Made by a program: the position numbers and the translations under genes. A stretch of 64,000 bases of DNA from Trichomonas vaginalis G3 (taxonomy: Eukaryota > Parabasalia > Trichomonadida > Trichomonadidae): positions 7,904,082-7,968,081 of the forward strand of contig NC_067207.1 in assembly GCF_026262505.1 (NCBI RefSeq), in the 5' to 3' direction. The notes under the pieces are model-generated. The model was given only the letters and a program-made list of their open reading frames with translations, made no database searches and had not been told where the DNA came from. This document shows, one piece after another, positions 1-6,993 of this stretch (within the stretch, counting starts at the first letter, position 1; every line of letters starts with the position of its first letter).

Positions 1-953
1 TCTTTGTCGAAACCTTCAGACTTCAGTTTCTTTCCAGATGAGAAGTCGTTCACTAGTTTCACCTTACTATGAAGAGCTTCGAAGGCGTTCTTAAAGTCAG
101 CATTCGTTAAAGCTTCATTTGAACTGTCTTCATCCGCTTGTATTTTTGTCCTTATTGACCCTATAAGTTGGGCTGCTTTAGCGTTGGCTTGGGCGTCTAA
201 CCAGTCATTATTAGCTTTTATATATTCTGCGCTTTTCATTGCCTTTTGCATGGCTGCGTCGTTATTTTTACTTTCTTGTGCTAAGTTTTCATACTGTACG
301 GTTTGGTTTTGCAACTGTAAAAGTTTTTCTGCCTTTACATTTGCTTCAACTTCTTTTTTATACTCATCGCTATCCATATATGTCTTCAGGGCTTTTTGTT
401 TTATTTCTTCATCTTTCAGTACTTTATATTGAGTAGTATGGTTTTTCAAATTTATAACATCTTGTTCCATTTTTGCTACTTCTGCTGCTTTTTCTGACAC
501 TTTTTTCGCATATTCCTCTGTACTTAGTTCTTTCAGTTGTTCTTCTTTCTTCTTTTTCTCTACGTTTAACTCATTGAGTTTCTTTGTGTGTCTGTCATAT
601 TCTAGTTTCTTTTCGTTTTCACTTATTTGTTTCTGTATGTCTATGTTTGACTTTTTGACATCTGTTATTTGATTTTTGAGTGAACTCAAATTCATTTGAC
701 TTTGAGGGTTATAAGCTGTTCCGTCTGCAGCTCCACCATAGCCTGCCATTTTCGCTAAAAGTGCCGCTCTTAAACCTCCACTCTGTGCACCAATAACTCG
801 GTTTAAAAGCATAGGGTTGCTTGACATTTGTTGCAACATAGTGGGGTCATTCAGCATTTGTTGTTGCAACTGTTGTTGTGGTGTCAGTTTTACTATTGGA
901 TGTTTCAATGCTCCCTTCCTCTTACGTATATTCTTACGTAGCTTACGTGGCAT
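1..953 (-). CDS. Large basic/coiled-coil Maverick structural protein, N-terminal 317 residues (cut by window edge)
   Basis: This is the first 317 codons of the 1143-residue protein described in full at 31156-34587. The reading frame is open to the window edge, and the visible part covers the Lys/Arg-rich N-terminus (MPRKLRKNIRKRK) and the Lys/Glu-rich coiled-coil region. It belongs to the unit beyond the left edge, because the unit that fills 954-12412 ends with the C-terminus of another copy of the same gene at 12153-12412. It is divergent from the WDR11-like gene, with 184 bp between their start codons. Confidence 0.85.
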   Translation of the reverse strand, partial: MPRKLRKNIRKRKGALKHPIVKLTPQQQLQQQMLNDPTMLQQMSSNPMLLNRVIGAQSGGLRAALLAKMAGYGGAADGTAYNPQSQMNLSSLKNQITDVKKSNIDIQKQISENEKKLEYDRHTKKLNELNVEKKKKEEQLKELSTEEYAKKVSEKAAEVAKMEQDVINLKNHTTQYKVLKDEEIKQKALKTYMDSDEYKKEVEANVKAEKLLQLQNQTVQYENLAQESKNNDAAMQKAMKSAEYIKANNDWLDAQANAKAAQLIGSIRTKIQADEDSSNEALTNADFKNAFEALHSKVKLVNDFSSGKKLKSEGFDK

Positions 954-994
954 TTTAAGTGAAGTTAAAAAGCGGTTTTATACTAAACATCTTC

Positions 995-1027
995 GGGGCT
1001 AGAGGGCGCAACGCGCCTGGAAGCCCC
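995..1027. promoter_or_regulatory. GC-rich nested hairpin between the WDR11-like and viral genes
   Basis: Outer arms GGGGCT/AGCCCC enclose inner arms GGCGC/GCGCC with a 3-base loop. It is an isolated GC-rich patch in an AT-rich divergent intergenic region, next to a run of 10 T (A on the other strand). The same element lies at 15954-15986, 31082-31114, 45373-45405 and 53562-53593 (one C shorter there). It could mark the end of the viral segment or act in transcription; neither is shown. Confidence 0.5.
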
Positions 1028-1137
1028 ACTACCTTTTTTTTTTCAAGTAGATGTGATTTGATTCTGTACAACTAAATATTAATATATTTAAAACATTGTA
1101 GAATTAAAATTTTTGACGATATCAATTTATAAAAAAA

Positions 1138-1311
1138 ATGCAAGCGAATCCTTTTAATAAAGCTAAGATACGATTTGCTTCACTTTGTCCACCTAGTAAA
1201 GTGTTCAACACAGGGAGCATGGACTGGGAAGCATGTGGGCTACTTGCATTAGCCGGTAAAGGCACAATTTATCTCTATAAAACTACTAAAAATGATATTT
1301 CTTTCTTATGA
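1138..1311 (+). pseudogene. WDR11: WDR11-like gene, N-terminal 57 codons ending at an in-frame TGA
   Basis: An ATG at 1138 opens a frame that stops at TGA 1309-1311 and then continues without shift into the 847-codon frame starting at 1402. The upstream residues include MDWEACGLLALAGKG, which fits the first blade of WDR11 propellers (a Trp/Gly-rich 'DW..GL.A.G' pattern), so this is the true gene start and the TGA interrupts it. The ATG follows TTTATAAAAAAA. The same TGA is present in every copy that can be read here. Confidence 0.7.
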
Positions 1312-1401
1312 TCCATTGAAATTCTAAATTCTAACATAACTTGCCTTAAATTCCACTATGAGCTACCTTATCTTGCAATTTCAGACGATTGCGGAAGAGT
1401 T

Positions 1402-3945
1402 TTGTTATGGGATTGTGAATCAGGTCTTACACTCGGAATCACTCGTCAAGTATCTGAAGCTCAGTATGTATCGGAGCTTCAATGGTCCCGTAAAATCGTT
1501 TTAGGCTTTGCAGAACCAAATACAATTTATAGTATCGATTTTTGGCCGTATGAAGCTGAAGATCAAGCGAAAAACTCACGAATACTTTGGAAGATAGATG
1601 TTCCTGGTACATATACAAGGATGGCTGTTAATAGTTCAGATATATTCACTGCAATTCTATATTCTAATGGTCCATCCTTTACAATTATCACGTCAAAGAA
1701 TGCCAAGCAGGCTCCAACATCTCAATCTCAATCCCATACTTTAGATAAATCAGAAAAAATCGTAGAAATTCAACATCATCCCCATATTAGTAATATTTTA
1801 TTAATTATGCTTGAAGGAAAAATACTTACGTTTAACATAGCGACCAAATCTGGCCGAAATCTTGTAATCGATGAATCATCCCAATCATCTTTCCATAAAC
1901 TGCTTCCTTCTTTAACAAATGACAACGAAATTACAGTTTATGGTCAAGACTCGTCACTCAGTATCTATATCTGTAACGAAGACTACATTTTTACAAAATC
2001 AGGAACAATAAAATTGAAAAGAGAGCTGTTTGACTTAAAATCGAAGTATTTACCACTATCCGCTGCATGTAACCGTGCACTTCCCGAGCGATACATCGCG
2101 TTCTCTCCATCAAATGGCTTAGTTATGTTTGCCATAAAAGATGATATACCTTACGTCATCGCGCAGTCTCAAATTATACCACAGATACCAACCTGTTACG
2201 ATTTCTACGACGGAATCCTTGCTTTCGGCACTCCAACCGGAAAGATAATTTTCGCAGACGTTTCAGAAGGGAAATACACACAGAACTACCTTGCATCCAG
2301 CACATCCATTGAAAAGATCAAGTTCCTTACCAAAGATGTCCTTCTGTGGTACTCAAAAACCGAGTGTGGATCAATAAATCTTCCCAAGCGCCAAGTTATT
2401 CCAATCCACACTCGCCTTGGCCCTGCCACAGACCTAATATGTTCAGAGGAGCTCGGCGTTTTCGTCCACGGCAAATACGACCTTGGTATTTTTTATGATG
2501 TCAAACAAAAGCCGATGACTCTTCAAACATCCATCACCGCTGTTGCAGTCCAAGTATCCAGAATACCAGCAACATGTTTCCAAGGCGATACTCCCAATTT
2601 CGCCGTATTATTATCTACCGGAGAAATCCAAGTCTACACATACAAGAACGGCATAGCACAGATGCCTGTTCTGAGGCTGCGTAACTCACGGGAGAACTCC
2701 AGGACAACTTGTCTTGCTTGGAAAGGCGATTGCATCATAACTGCTGACACAGACGGCGTAATTATGTTTTACGACTTTGCTTTCGGTACATCGAAGCAAA
2801 CATACTCTCCTTTCATCGACATAGACAGGATAGAGTTCGAGAGATCATCCAGCGGATTGTACGTACACGCGAGAGACGGAAAATTTGGTTTTTCACTTGA
2901 AAAAGTGGAAAGTTGTCCTTTTTCTGTTTCCTCATTCGCTGTAACAGGAAATGGACTCGTCCTCGTCTCCCCGCTCAATGACGAAGCCGTGAAATTCGTT
3001 ATTGCAAGAGACTGGAGATCTGTAAAAAGAATCACTTCACCTGCCCTCTTAAAACCGCTAAAAACCGCCCAGCAACGGTTAGAGCTTATGGGTGAGCAAT
3101 TATTAACGAATCCTACTACAGGAACATGGTCAGAAGCACTTCAAATAGCTGAGATAGCTAATGACCATGGATTTCCAACTGATTCCATTATTTGGAAGTG
3201 TGTTTCACGTAGTTTGGGAGGTCCGAGGTTGCAAGCACGGCATTCCATGTTTGGAGGGAAAGAAGAAGTTGTTTCCGCGTTGAGGATTCAATCTTCTCTG
3301 TTTTCTCCTGCAGATACTCCGATTTCTGCCATTTTCAACTTGTTGTTCAAGTTCAGAATGGGTGATAGAAGAGGAGCTGTCGAAGTTTTCAAGAGTCTCT
3401 CCAACAAAAGCGAGTTCACAATAGTGGCAAGCATTTGTTCGGCGTTGCTTCTCGGTTACGAAGATAAAATTTTGCCACAAAACGTGACAGAATTTTTGAT
3501 AACAACCGCTGTTCCACTTTTTGCACAGCACAGATTTATAGAAGGCTGTATATTGATGCATTTAGCTGGCGCTAATCTTTCTGCCGCAAGATATCTTCAG
3601 GACAACGGAAGATGGGAAGATTCTGTCGAAGTCTGCAAATTGGAAGAGTTTTCGAATGAGTCGAAGAGTTTGTTGAGAAGAGCCGCCCACCACTTCTTGG
3701 ATACTGGAAATGCAATGAACGCTTTGTTGCTGTTCATATCAATAAGAGATTTCCATCCTGCTTTGGCAATTTTGATGCAGATAAAATACAAAGCTCTCGC
3801 GTTTCATTTGATGATGTTCTTGGATAGGGCTGATGTAATTAAGCCGTACGACGAAGACACTTCGAGATACGCAACACAGTTTGCGGATTTGGATACTTTG
3901 AGACAGGATATAATTGTCAAATATGACAAAATAATTAAGAAATAA
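1402..3945 (+). CDS. WDR11: WDR11-like WD-repeat protein, 847-residue frame
   Basis: A divergent WD-repeat protein of the WDR11 family. In other eukaryotes WDR11 works with FAM91A1 in tethering endosome-derived vesicles at the trans-Golgi, and it is also linked to cilia. The frame has beta-propeller blades (LLWDCESG at the start; TCLAWKGD...DGVIMFYDF near residue 437) followed by an alpha-helical C-terminal half with AARYLQDNGRWEDSV near residue 726 and LLRRAAHHFLDTGNA, matching the WDR11 C-terminal solenoid pattern. It lacks the first blade if translation starts at this Met; with the upstream in-frame part (from 1138) it would span 935 codons. It is the only clearly cellular housekeeping-type gene in the unit. 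The family call is from recognised motifs, not a search. Confidence 0.75.
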   Translation: MLWDCESGLTLGITRQVSEAQYVSELQWSRKIVLGFAEPNTIYSIDFWPYEAEDQAKNSRILWKIDVPGTYTRMAVNSSDIFTAILYSNGPSFTIITSKNAKQAPTSQSQSHTLDKSEKIVEIQHHPHISNILLIMLEGKILTFNIATKSGRNLVIDESSQSSFHKLLPSLTNDNEITVYGQDSSLSIYICNEDYIFTKSGTIKLKRELFDLKSKYLPLSAACNRALPERYIAFSPSNGLVMFAIKDDIPYVIAQSQIIPQIPTCYDFYDGILAFGTPTGKIIFADVSEGKYTQNYLASSTSIEKIKFLTKDVLLWYSKTECGSINLPKRQVIPIHTRLGPATDLICSEELGVFVHGKYDLGIFYDVKQKPMTLQTSITAVAVQVSRIPATCFQGDTPNFAVLLSTGEIQVYTYKNGIAQMPVLRLRNSRENSRTTCLAWKGDCIITADTDGVIMFYDFAFGTSKQTYSPFIDIDRIEFERSSSGLYVHARDGKFGFSLEKVESCPFSVSSFAVTGNGLVLVSPLNDEAVKFVIARDWRSVKRITSPALLKPLKTAQQRLELMGEQLLTNPTTGTWSEALQIAEIANDHGFPTDSIIWKCVSRSLGGPRLQARHSMFGGKEEVVSALRIQSSLFSPADTPISAIFNLLFKFRMGDRRGAVEVFKSLSNKSEFTIVASICSALLLGYEDKILPQNVTEFLITTAVPLFAQHRFIEGCILMHLAGANLSAARYLQDNGRWEDSVEVCKLEEFSNESKSLLRRAAHHFLDTGNAMNALLLFISIRDFHPALAILMQIKYKALAFHLMMFLDRADVIKPYDEDTSRYATQFADLDTLRQDIIVKYDKIIKK

Positions 3946-4365
3946 TTTTATTTGTATATTTATTTTCTTTATTTATAAAAAAAAGTCGAAAAAAAATGAA
4001 ATTGTTTATATCGCATTTTCAATGATCTTTCAAGCCAGTTGTCAGATAGAAAAAAATTACGCATTTAACAAAGTTAAAGGGGAAAAGCATCCTGAAATTA
4101 CGAAACATTTTAAAAAAAATAAAAAAAAAATAAAGTGGGAAAGTCTGGAAATGATATGCTATGTATTGTAATTTTCAAAACTCAGCTTTCTAATGGAGCT
4201 ATCACTTGTTACGTAAACTATATATATCGAATCAAAAGTTTGCTATGTTGTAATTTGATTTACAAGACATGATTTAATTAAAAAATAAAGGGTTTAAAAT
4301 ATAAAATAAAATATTTATCAAAGAAAAAAAGTTAAACTAAAAAATATATCAAAATAAATATTATA
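3946..4365. other. Intergenic region between WDR11-like 3' end and Ig-like tail
   Basis: About 420 bp of AT-rich DNA with homopolymer A/T runs, lying between two convergent reading frames. I see no gene or RNA here. The equivalent regions are 12617-13036, 27805-28212 and 42034-42454; they differ mainly in homopolymer length. Confidence 0.6.
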
Positions 4366-4546
4366 TTAATATAAAGAGGTAGCAGTTTGACCAGCTGGAT
4401 CTGTGATAGAAACTGTAATTTTAACCGTTGAGTCTTCAGAAATCTTTGAAGGAGCTGCAATTTGGAAAATTGTTTTCACTTTAGGAGAATATAATTTTCT
4501 CTTAAAATATACAAAAATAGTAATATCAATACATGTGTATAATATA
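4366..4546 (-). pseudogene. C-terminal fragment of an Ig-like surface protein gene, cut by mariner
   Basis: Read on the minus strand, the frame is open from the mariner end to the stop at 4366-4368 and finishes with FQIAAPSKISEDSTVKITVS and then DPAGQTATSLY. This pattern (F-x-[IV]-x-A-P, alternating Val/Ile strand, polar tail) resembles the FKVNAPEDHNKTKLLVVVEF segment of the surface repeats on the other side of the mariner. It has no start codon and is best read as the remnant of a related gene. Residues upstream of about 4480 look like non-coding AT-rich DNA. Confidence 0.45.
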
Positions 4547-4548
4547 TA

Positions 4549-4574
4549 GGGTGTCCAAAGGTGCGTTTAGCACA
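4549..4574 (+). repeat. mariner left terminal inverted repeat
   Basis: Starts GGGTGTCCAAAGGTGCG directly after a TA dinucleotide and matches the reverse complement of 6804-6829 at 25 of 26 positions. Confidence 0.9.
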
Positions 4575-5301
4575 GCGCTCTATATGAGACTATTAAAGGA
4601 GATATATGCTGATTATAAATATATAATAAAAAATATGAATATATGTATATGATGAGTATGTTGTATTTTGGCGCCATGCCGGGATATAAAATGAATTTTG
4701 AGACAAGAGGCGGTTTCGCGGGAAATTTTGGCGGGATTTTTTTCATTTTTTTAATGAATCATAAAGAAAACATCCTCGCTCTTGCAAAAAATGCAAAGAC
4801 TGTAAAAAAATCTACGAGACATTGGTAAAATGCTTCGGTATGGATGCTCCTAGCTATTCCACTGTAACGTATCATGTTAGGATGTATCACTTCATGAACA
4901 AAAAGGCGCCCATCATAAAAATTGACAAAAAATCGCCGGATCAAAGAAAAATCAAAGCAATTCTTCAAGCGCTAGATGAAGACCCAAGAGCATCACTTAG
5001 AAGGATAGAGGAGATGACAAAGATACCACGTACAACAGTCAGTTATTATCTGCACAATTATTTGAACTACAAACTAGCGTATACACGTTGGGTTCCGCAC
5101 AACCTTAATTCAGTTCAAAAAAAATCTAGAGTCCAATCTTCGAAAGAGCTCCTCTCTATATTGGGTGCGTATCAATCCAAGAAGTTTCGCTTTTTAGTAA
5201 CAGGGGACGAGTCTTGGTTTCAATATGCAACAGAAGCCAAAATCATATGGATCCCGAAGGATGAAAATGTTGTAAACGAAAACGATAAAAACGGTTTGAC
5301 A

Positions 5302-5318
5302 GTAAAGTGACACTTTAC
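5302..5318. repeat. Hairpin 1 of array
   Basis: GTAAAGTG-A-CACTTTAC, perfect 8-bp arms around one base. It resembles the right-hand hairpin at 6146-6195 read in reverse (CATGTAAAGT...CACTTT), part of the inverted symmetry of the array ends. Confidence 0.7.
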
Positions 5319-5358
5319 ATGGCAAAAAATAGAGCCTTACTTTTGAGATACTTGAGAT

Positions 5359-5417
5359 TGAAACTGAATCTTATGAGGCGGTGATCTTGAATCACTACCT
5401 CATAAGGTTCAGTTTCA
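5359..5417. repeat. Hairpin 2 of array
   Basis: Arms of 27 bp (5359-5385 and 5391-5417) around a 5-base loop; 24 of 27 pair, and the three mismatches are all transitions. Confidence 0.85.
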
Positions 5418-5477
5418 TATAAAATTTGTTGCAATTTGTTATTCTTTTGCAATCATTTCTTATAAGATTTTACATCT

Positions 5478-5548
5478 TTTAGCGGAGAATGTTTGTTATC
5501 ATGTATATATTATAAATATCTACACGATAACGAACATTCCTCGCTAAA
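5478..5548. repeat. Hairpin 3 of array
   Basis: Arms of 28 bp (5478-5505 and 5521-5548) around a 15-base AT loop; 24 of 28 pair, four transition mismatches. Confidence 0.85.
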
Positions 5549-5551
5549 TTG

Positions 5552-5599
5552 CTGAGAAACTTTGAGGAAATGTCGAACAATTTCCTCAAAGTTTCTCAG
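5552..5599. repeat. Hairpin 4 of array
   Basis: Perfect 20-bp arms (CTGAGAAACTTTGAGGAAAT and its complement) around an 8-base loop. It shares GAGAAACTTTG with hairpins 7 and 10. Confidence 0.9.
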
Positions 5600-5612
5600 A
5601 TTTATATAGATC

Positions 5613-5663
5613 ACTAGAGTCCCCTAGGCACTGATTCTGGTTCAGTACCTAGGAGGCTCTAGT
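5613..5663. repeat. Hairpin 5 of array
   Basis: 22-bp arms (5613-5634 and 5642-5663) around 7 bases, with three transition mismatches. It is followed by a small AGTTC/GAACT hairpin (5661-5676). The loop-side sequence AGGTACTGA is shared with hairpin 6. Confidence 0.85.
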
Positions 5664-5702
5664 TCTTTAACGAACTGATAAAATGTTTTTAAATTTTTGG
5701 AT

Positions 5703-5753
5703 ATTGCTACCTGTGAAGCACTGACTTCAAGTCAGTACCTCACAGGTAGCAAT
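5703..5753. repeat. Hairpin 6 of array
   Basis: 23-bp arms (5703-5725 and 5731-5753) around TTCAA, with two transition mismatches. Confidence 0.85.
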
Positions 5754-5764
5754 TACATTGAAAG

Positions 5765-5816
5765 ATGGGAGAAACTTTGTCCGAATGTTAAACTATTCGG
5801 ACAAAGTTTCTCCCAT
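5765..5816. repeat. Hairpin 7 of array
   Basis: Perfect 22-bp arms (5765-5786 and 5795-5816) around GTTAAACT. The same hairpin core occurs again at 6015-6066. Confidence 0.9.
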
Positions 5817-5820
5817 TTGT

Positions 5821-5885
5821 AGTGGAGATGGAAGGCTTTGAGGTATATTGTATTAATATATACCCCAAAGCCTTCCATCTCCACT
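5821..5885. repeat. Hairpin 8 of array
   Basis: 27-bp arms (5821-5847 and 5859-5885) around 11 AT bases, one transition mismatch. It starts four bases after hairpin 7. Confidence 0.9.
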
Positions 5886-5886
5886 T

Positions 5887-5944
5887 GAAAGTGTCCAAAC
5901 TTTGGGTTAATAGTTTGCAATTAACCCAAAGTTTGGACACTTTC
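5887..5944. repeat. Hairpin 9 of array
   Basis: Perfect 25-bp arms (5887-5911 and 5920-5944) around an 8-base loop, one base after hairpin 8. The arm contains GTGTCCAAA, which also occurs in the mariner terminal repeat. Confidence 0.9.
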
Positions 5945-5945
5945 T

Positions 5946-6010
5946 AGAAGGAATTGGAGGGTAAGAGATATACATTCATATGGTATATCTCTTACCCTCC
6001 AATTCCTTCT
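5946..6010. repeat. Hairpin 10 of array
   Basis: Perfect 27-bp arms (5946-5972 and 5984-6010) around 11 bases. Its outer arm AGAAGGAATTGGAGG is shared with hairpin 12, so hairpins 10 to 12 are also nested in a larger inverted repeat. Confidence 0.9.
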
Positions 6011-6070
6011 TAAAATGGGAGAAACTTTGTCCGAATGTTAAACTATTCGGACAAAGTTTCTCCCATTTTA
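6011..6070. repeat. Hairpin 11 of array
   Basis: Perfect 26-bp arms (6011-6036 and 6045-6070) around GTTAAACT. It abuts hairpins 10 and 12 with no spacer and repeats the core of hairpin 7 exactly. Confidence 0.9.
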
Positions 6071-6135
6071 AGAAGGAATTGGAGGCTATGAGATACTGAT
6101 GAAATGTCAGTAACTCATGGCTTCCAATTCCTTCC
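6071..6135. repeat. Hairpin 12 of array
   Basis: 29-bp arms (6071-6099 and 6107-6135) around TGAAATG; three transition mismatches and one A/A mismatch. Confidence 0.85.
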
Positions 6136-6145
6136 TAAAACTCAT

Positions 6146-6195
6146 AAAAGTGGACATTACATGCATATAAAATTTGACATGTAAAGTCCACTTTT
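6146..6195. repeat. Hairpin 13 of array
   Basis: 18-bp arms (6146-6163 and 6178-6195) around a 14-base AT loop, one A/A mismatch. Confidence 0.85.
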
Positions 6196-6202
6196 TGCGA
6201 GC

Positions 6203-6227
6203 GGGGATTTGACTCCGTCAAATCCCC
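6203..6227. repeat. Hairpin 14 of array
   Basis: GGGGATTTGAC-TCC-GTCAAATCCCC, perfect 11-bp arms, two bases before the TTTTCGTTTAC edge repeat. Confidence 0.85.
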
Positions 6228-6803
6228 TTTTTCGTTTACGAGAAAAATCCGCAAACATTCCCGAAGAAAAAAATTGACACACCAATGATGATGTTGTCGG
6301 TTTTTTGGGGCGTAAATGACATCATCGCAATTGATATTCTTCAAAAACCTAATACGATGAATGCTCAGTATCTAATTGACAATGTTCTTACTCAAATTAT
6401 CAATTCTGATGAGTTTGAGAAATAAAAAACAACAAAAACAAAAGTTTGCAATTCATTTTGATAATTCAAGAGTTCACAAAAGTCATAAGGTAATGAATTA
6501 CTTGGTGGAAAACAATGTCAAAGTTGTTCCAAACCCAATTTATTCACCTGATATTGCACCCTCTGACTTTTATTTATTCGGCACGCTAAAAAAGAGAGCT
6601 GAAGGACGCGAATTCGCGAGTCCAGATGATCTTGAAAATTTTGTAAGAGAGCAATTTGAGCAATTTTCTCATGATGATTTAAAGCGTGTCTTTCAAGCCT
6701 GGATCGATCGCTGCGAACGCGTGATTGAATCAATGGTGATTATATTTAAATAAACTTTATATATATATGTAACTTGTTTATTTCTATTCGCAGTATTCAG
6801 GTT

Positions 6804-6829
6804 TGTGCTAAACACACCTTTGGACACCC
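6804..6829 (-). repeat. mariner right terminal inverted repeat
   Basis: Ends CTTTGGACACCC followed by TA; inverse of 4549-4574 with one mismatch. Confidence 0.9.
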
Positions 6830-6993
6830 TATACTTTAAAACCATCGTGACAAAATTCAAAAACGAAGAGTTTTCTCTCCAAATTTTTTTCAAAATAAAA
6901 ATGAGATAAAAAAGTACGTTTGGAAAATTCATTTTTAGCATTTTAGGAATTTTCTCACTTTTCTTCCAAATTGACATCCTTAATTAAATTAAA

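Larger units (their letters stand above)
5272..6239. repeat. Hairpin-array insertion within mariner (about 0.95 kb)
   Basis: About 14 separate inverted repeats are packed end to end inside the transposase gene, most with arms of 18-29 bp and loops of 3-15 bases, many separated by only 0-13 bases. The outer edges share GTAAACGAAAA (5272-5282) and its inverse TTTTCGTTTAC (6229-6239), and further inward TTTGAC and ACTTTACATG also recur in inverted order. No open reading frame of note is inside. The same array is in U2, U3 and U5. Its nature is not known to me; it could be a foldback element, a set of nested palindromic insertions, or a source of hairpin RNA. Confidence 0.85.
4754..6753 (+). pseudogene. 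mariner transposase (DD34D), split by hairpin array and frameshifted
   Basis: The N-terminal part begins MNHKENILALAKNAKTVKK; a homopolymer A frameshift near 4810 precedes VKCFGMDAP. It holds the helix-turn-helix DNA-binding region (DPRASLRRIEEMTKIPRTTV) and the first catalytic Asp in VTGDESWF, and runs to about 5290. The C-terminal part resumes after about 6235 (IRKHSRRKK...MMMLSVFWG) with the second Asp in IHFDNSRVHKS and the third in SPDIAPSDFYLFG, 34 residues apart: the mariner DD34D signature. This copy also has an extra stop near 6424 and a one-base loss near 6730. It cannot encode an active enzyme. Excision of the insert would bring the two coding halves nearly back together. Confidence 0.85.
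4549..6829 (+). mobile_element. mariner-family transposon with internal hairpin-array insertion
   Basis: Terminal inverted repeats of 26 bp (4549-4574 and 6804-6829, beginning GGGTGTCCAAAGGTG, 25/26 identical) are flanked by TA on both sides, the mariner target duplication. The element is 2281 bp, but without the hairpin insert it would be about 1.3 kb, the usual mariner size. The transposase halves lie either side of the insert. Trichomonas vaginalis is known to carry an abundant mariner family (Tvmar); membership is inferred. Confidence 0.9.

Noticed and set aside
1309-1311. Alternative genetic code with TGA as tryptophan
   Set aside because: The 139-residue gene ends in TGA and no other internal TGA supports recoding; trichomonads use the standard code.
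4643-4828. Separate 61-codon gene at the mariner 5' end
   Set aside because: Its last part is the transposase N-terminus before a poly-A frameshift, and the first part is mariner untranslated sequence.
5302-6227. CRISPR-like array
   Set aside because: The units are inverted repeats of differing sequence without constant repeats or regular spacers, in a eukaryotic genome and without cas genes.
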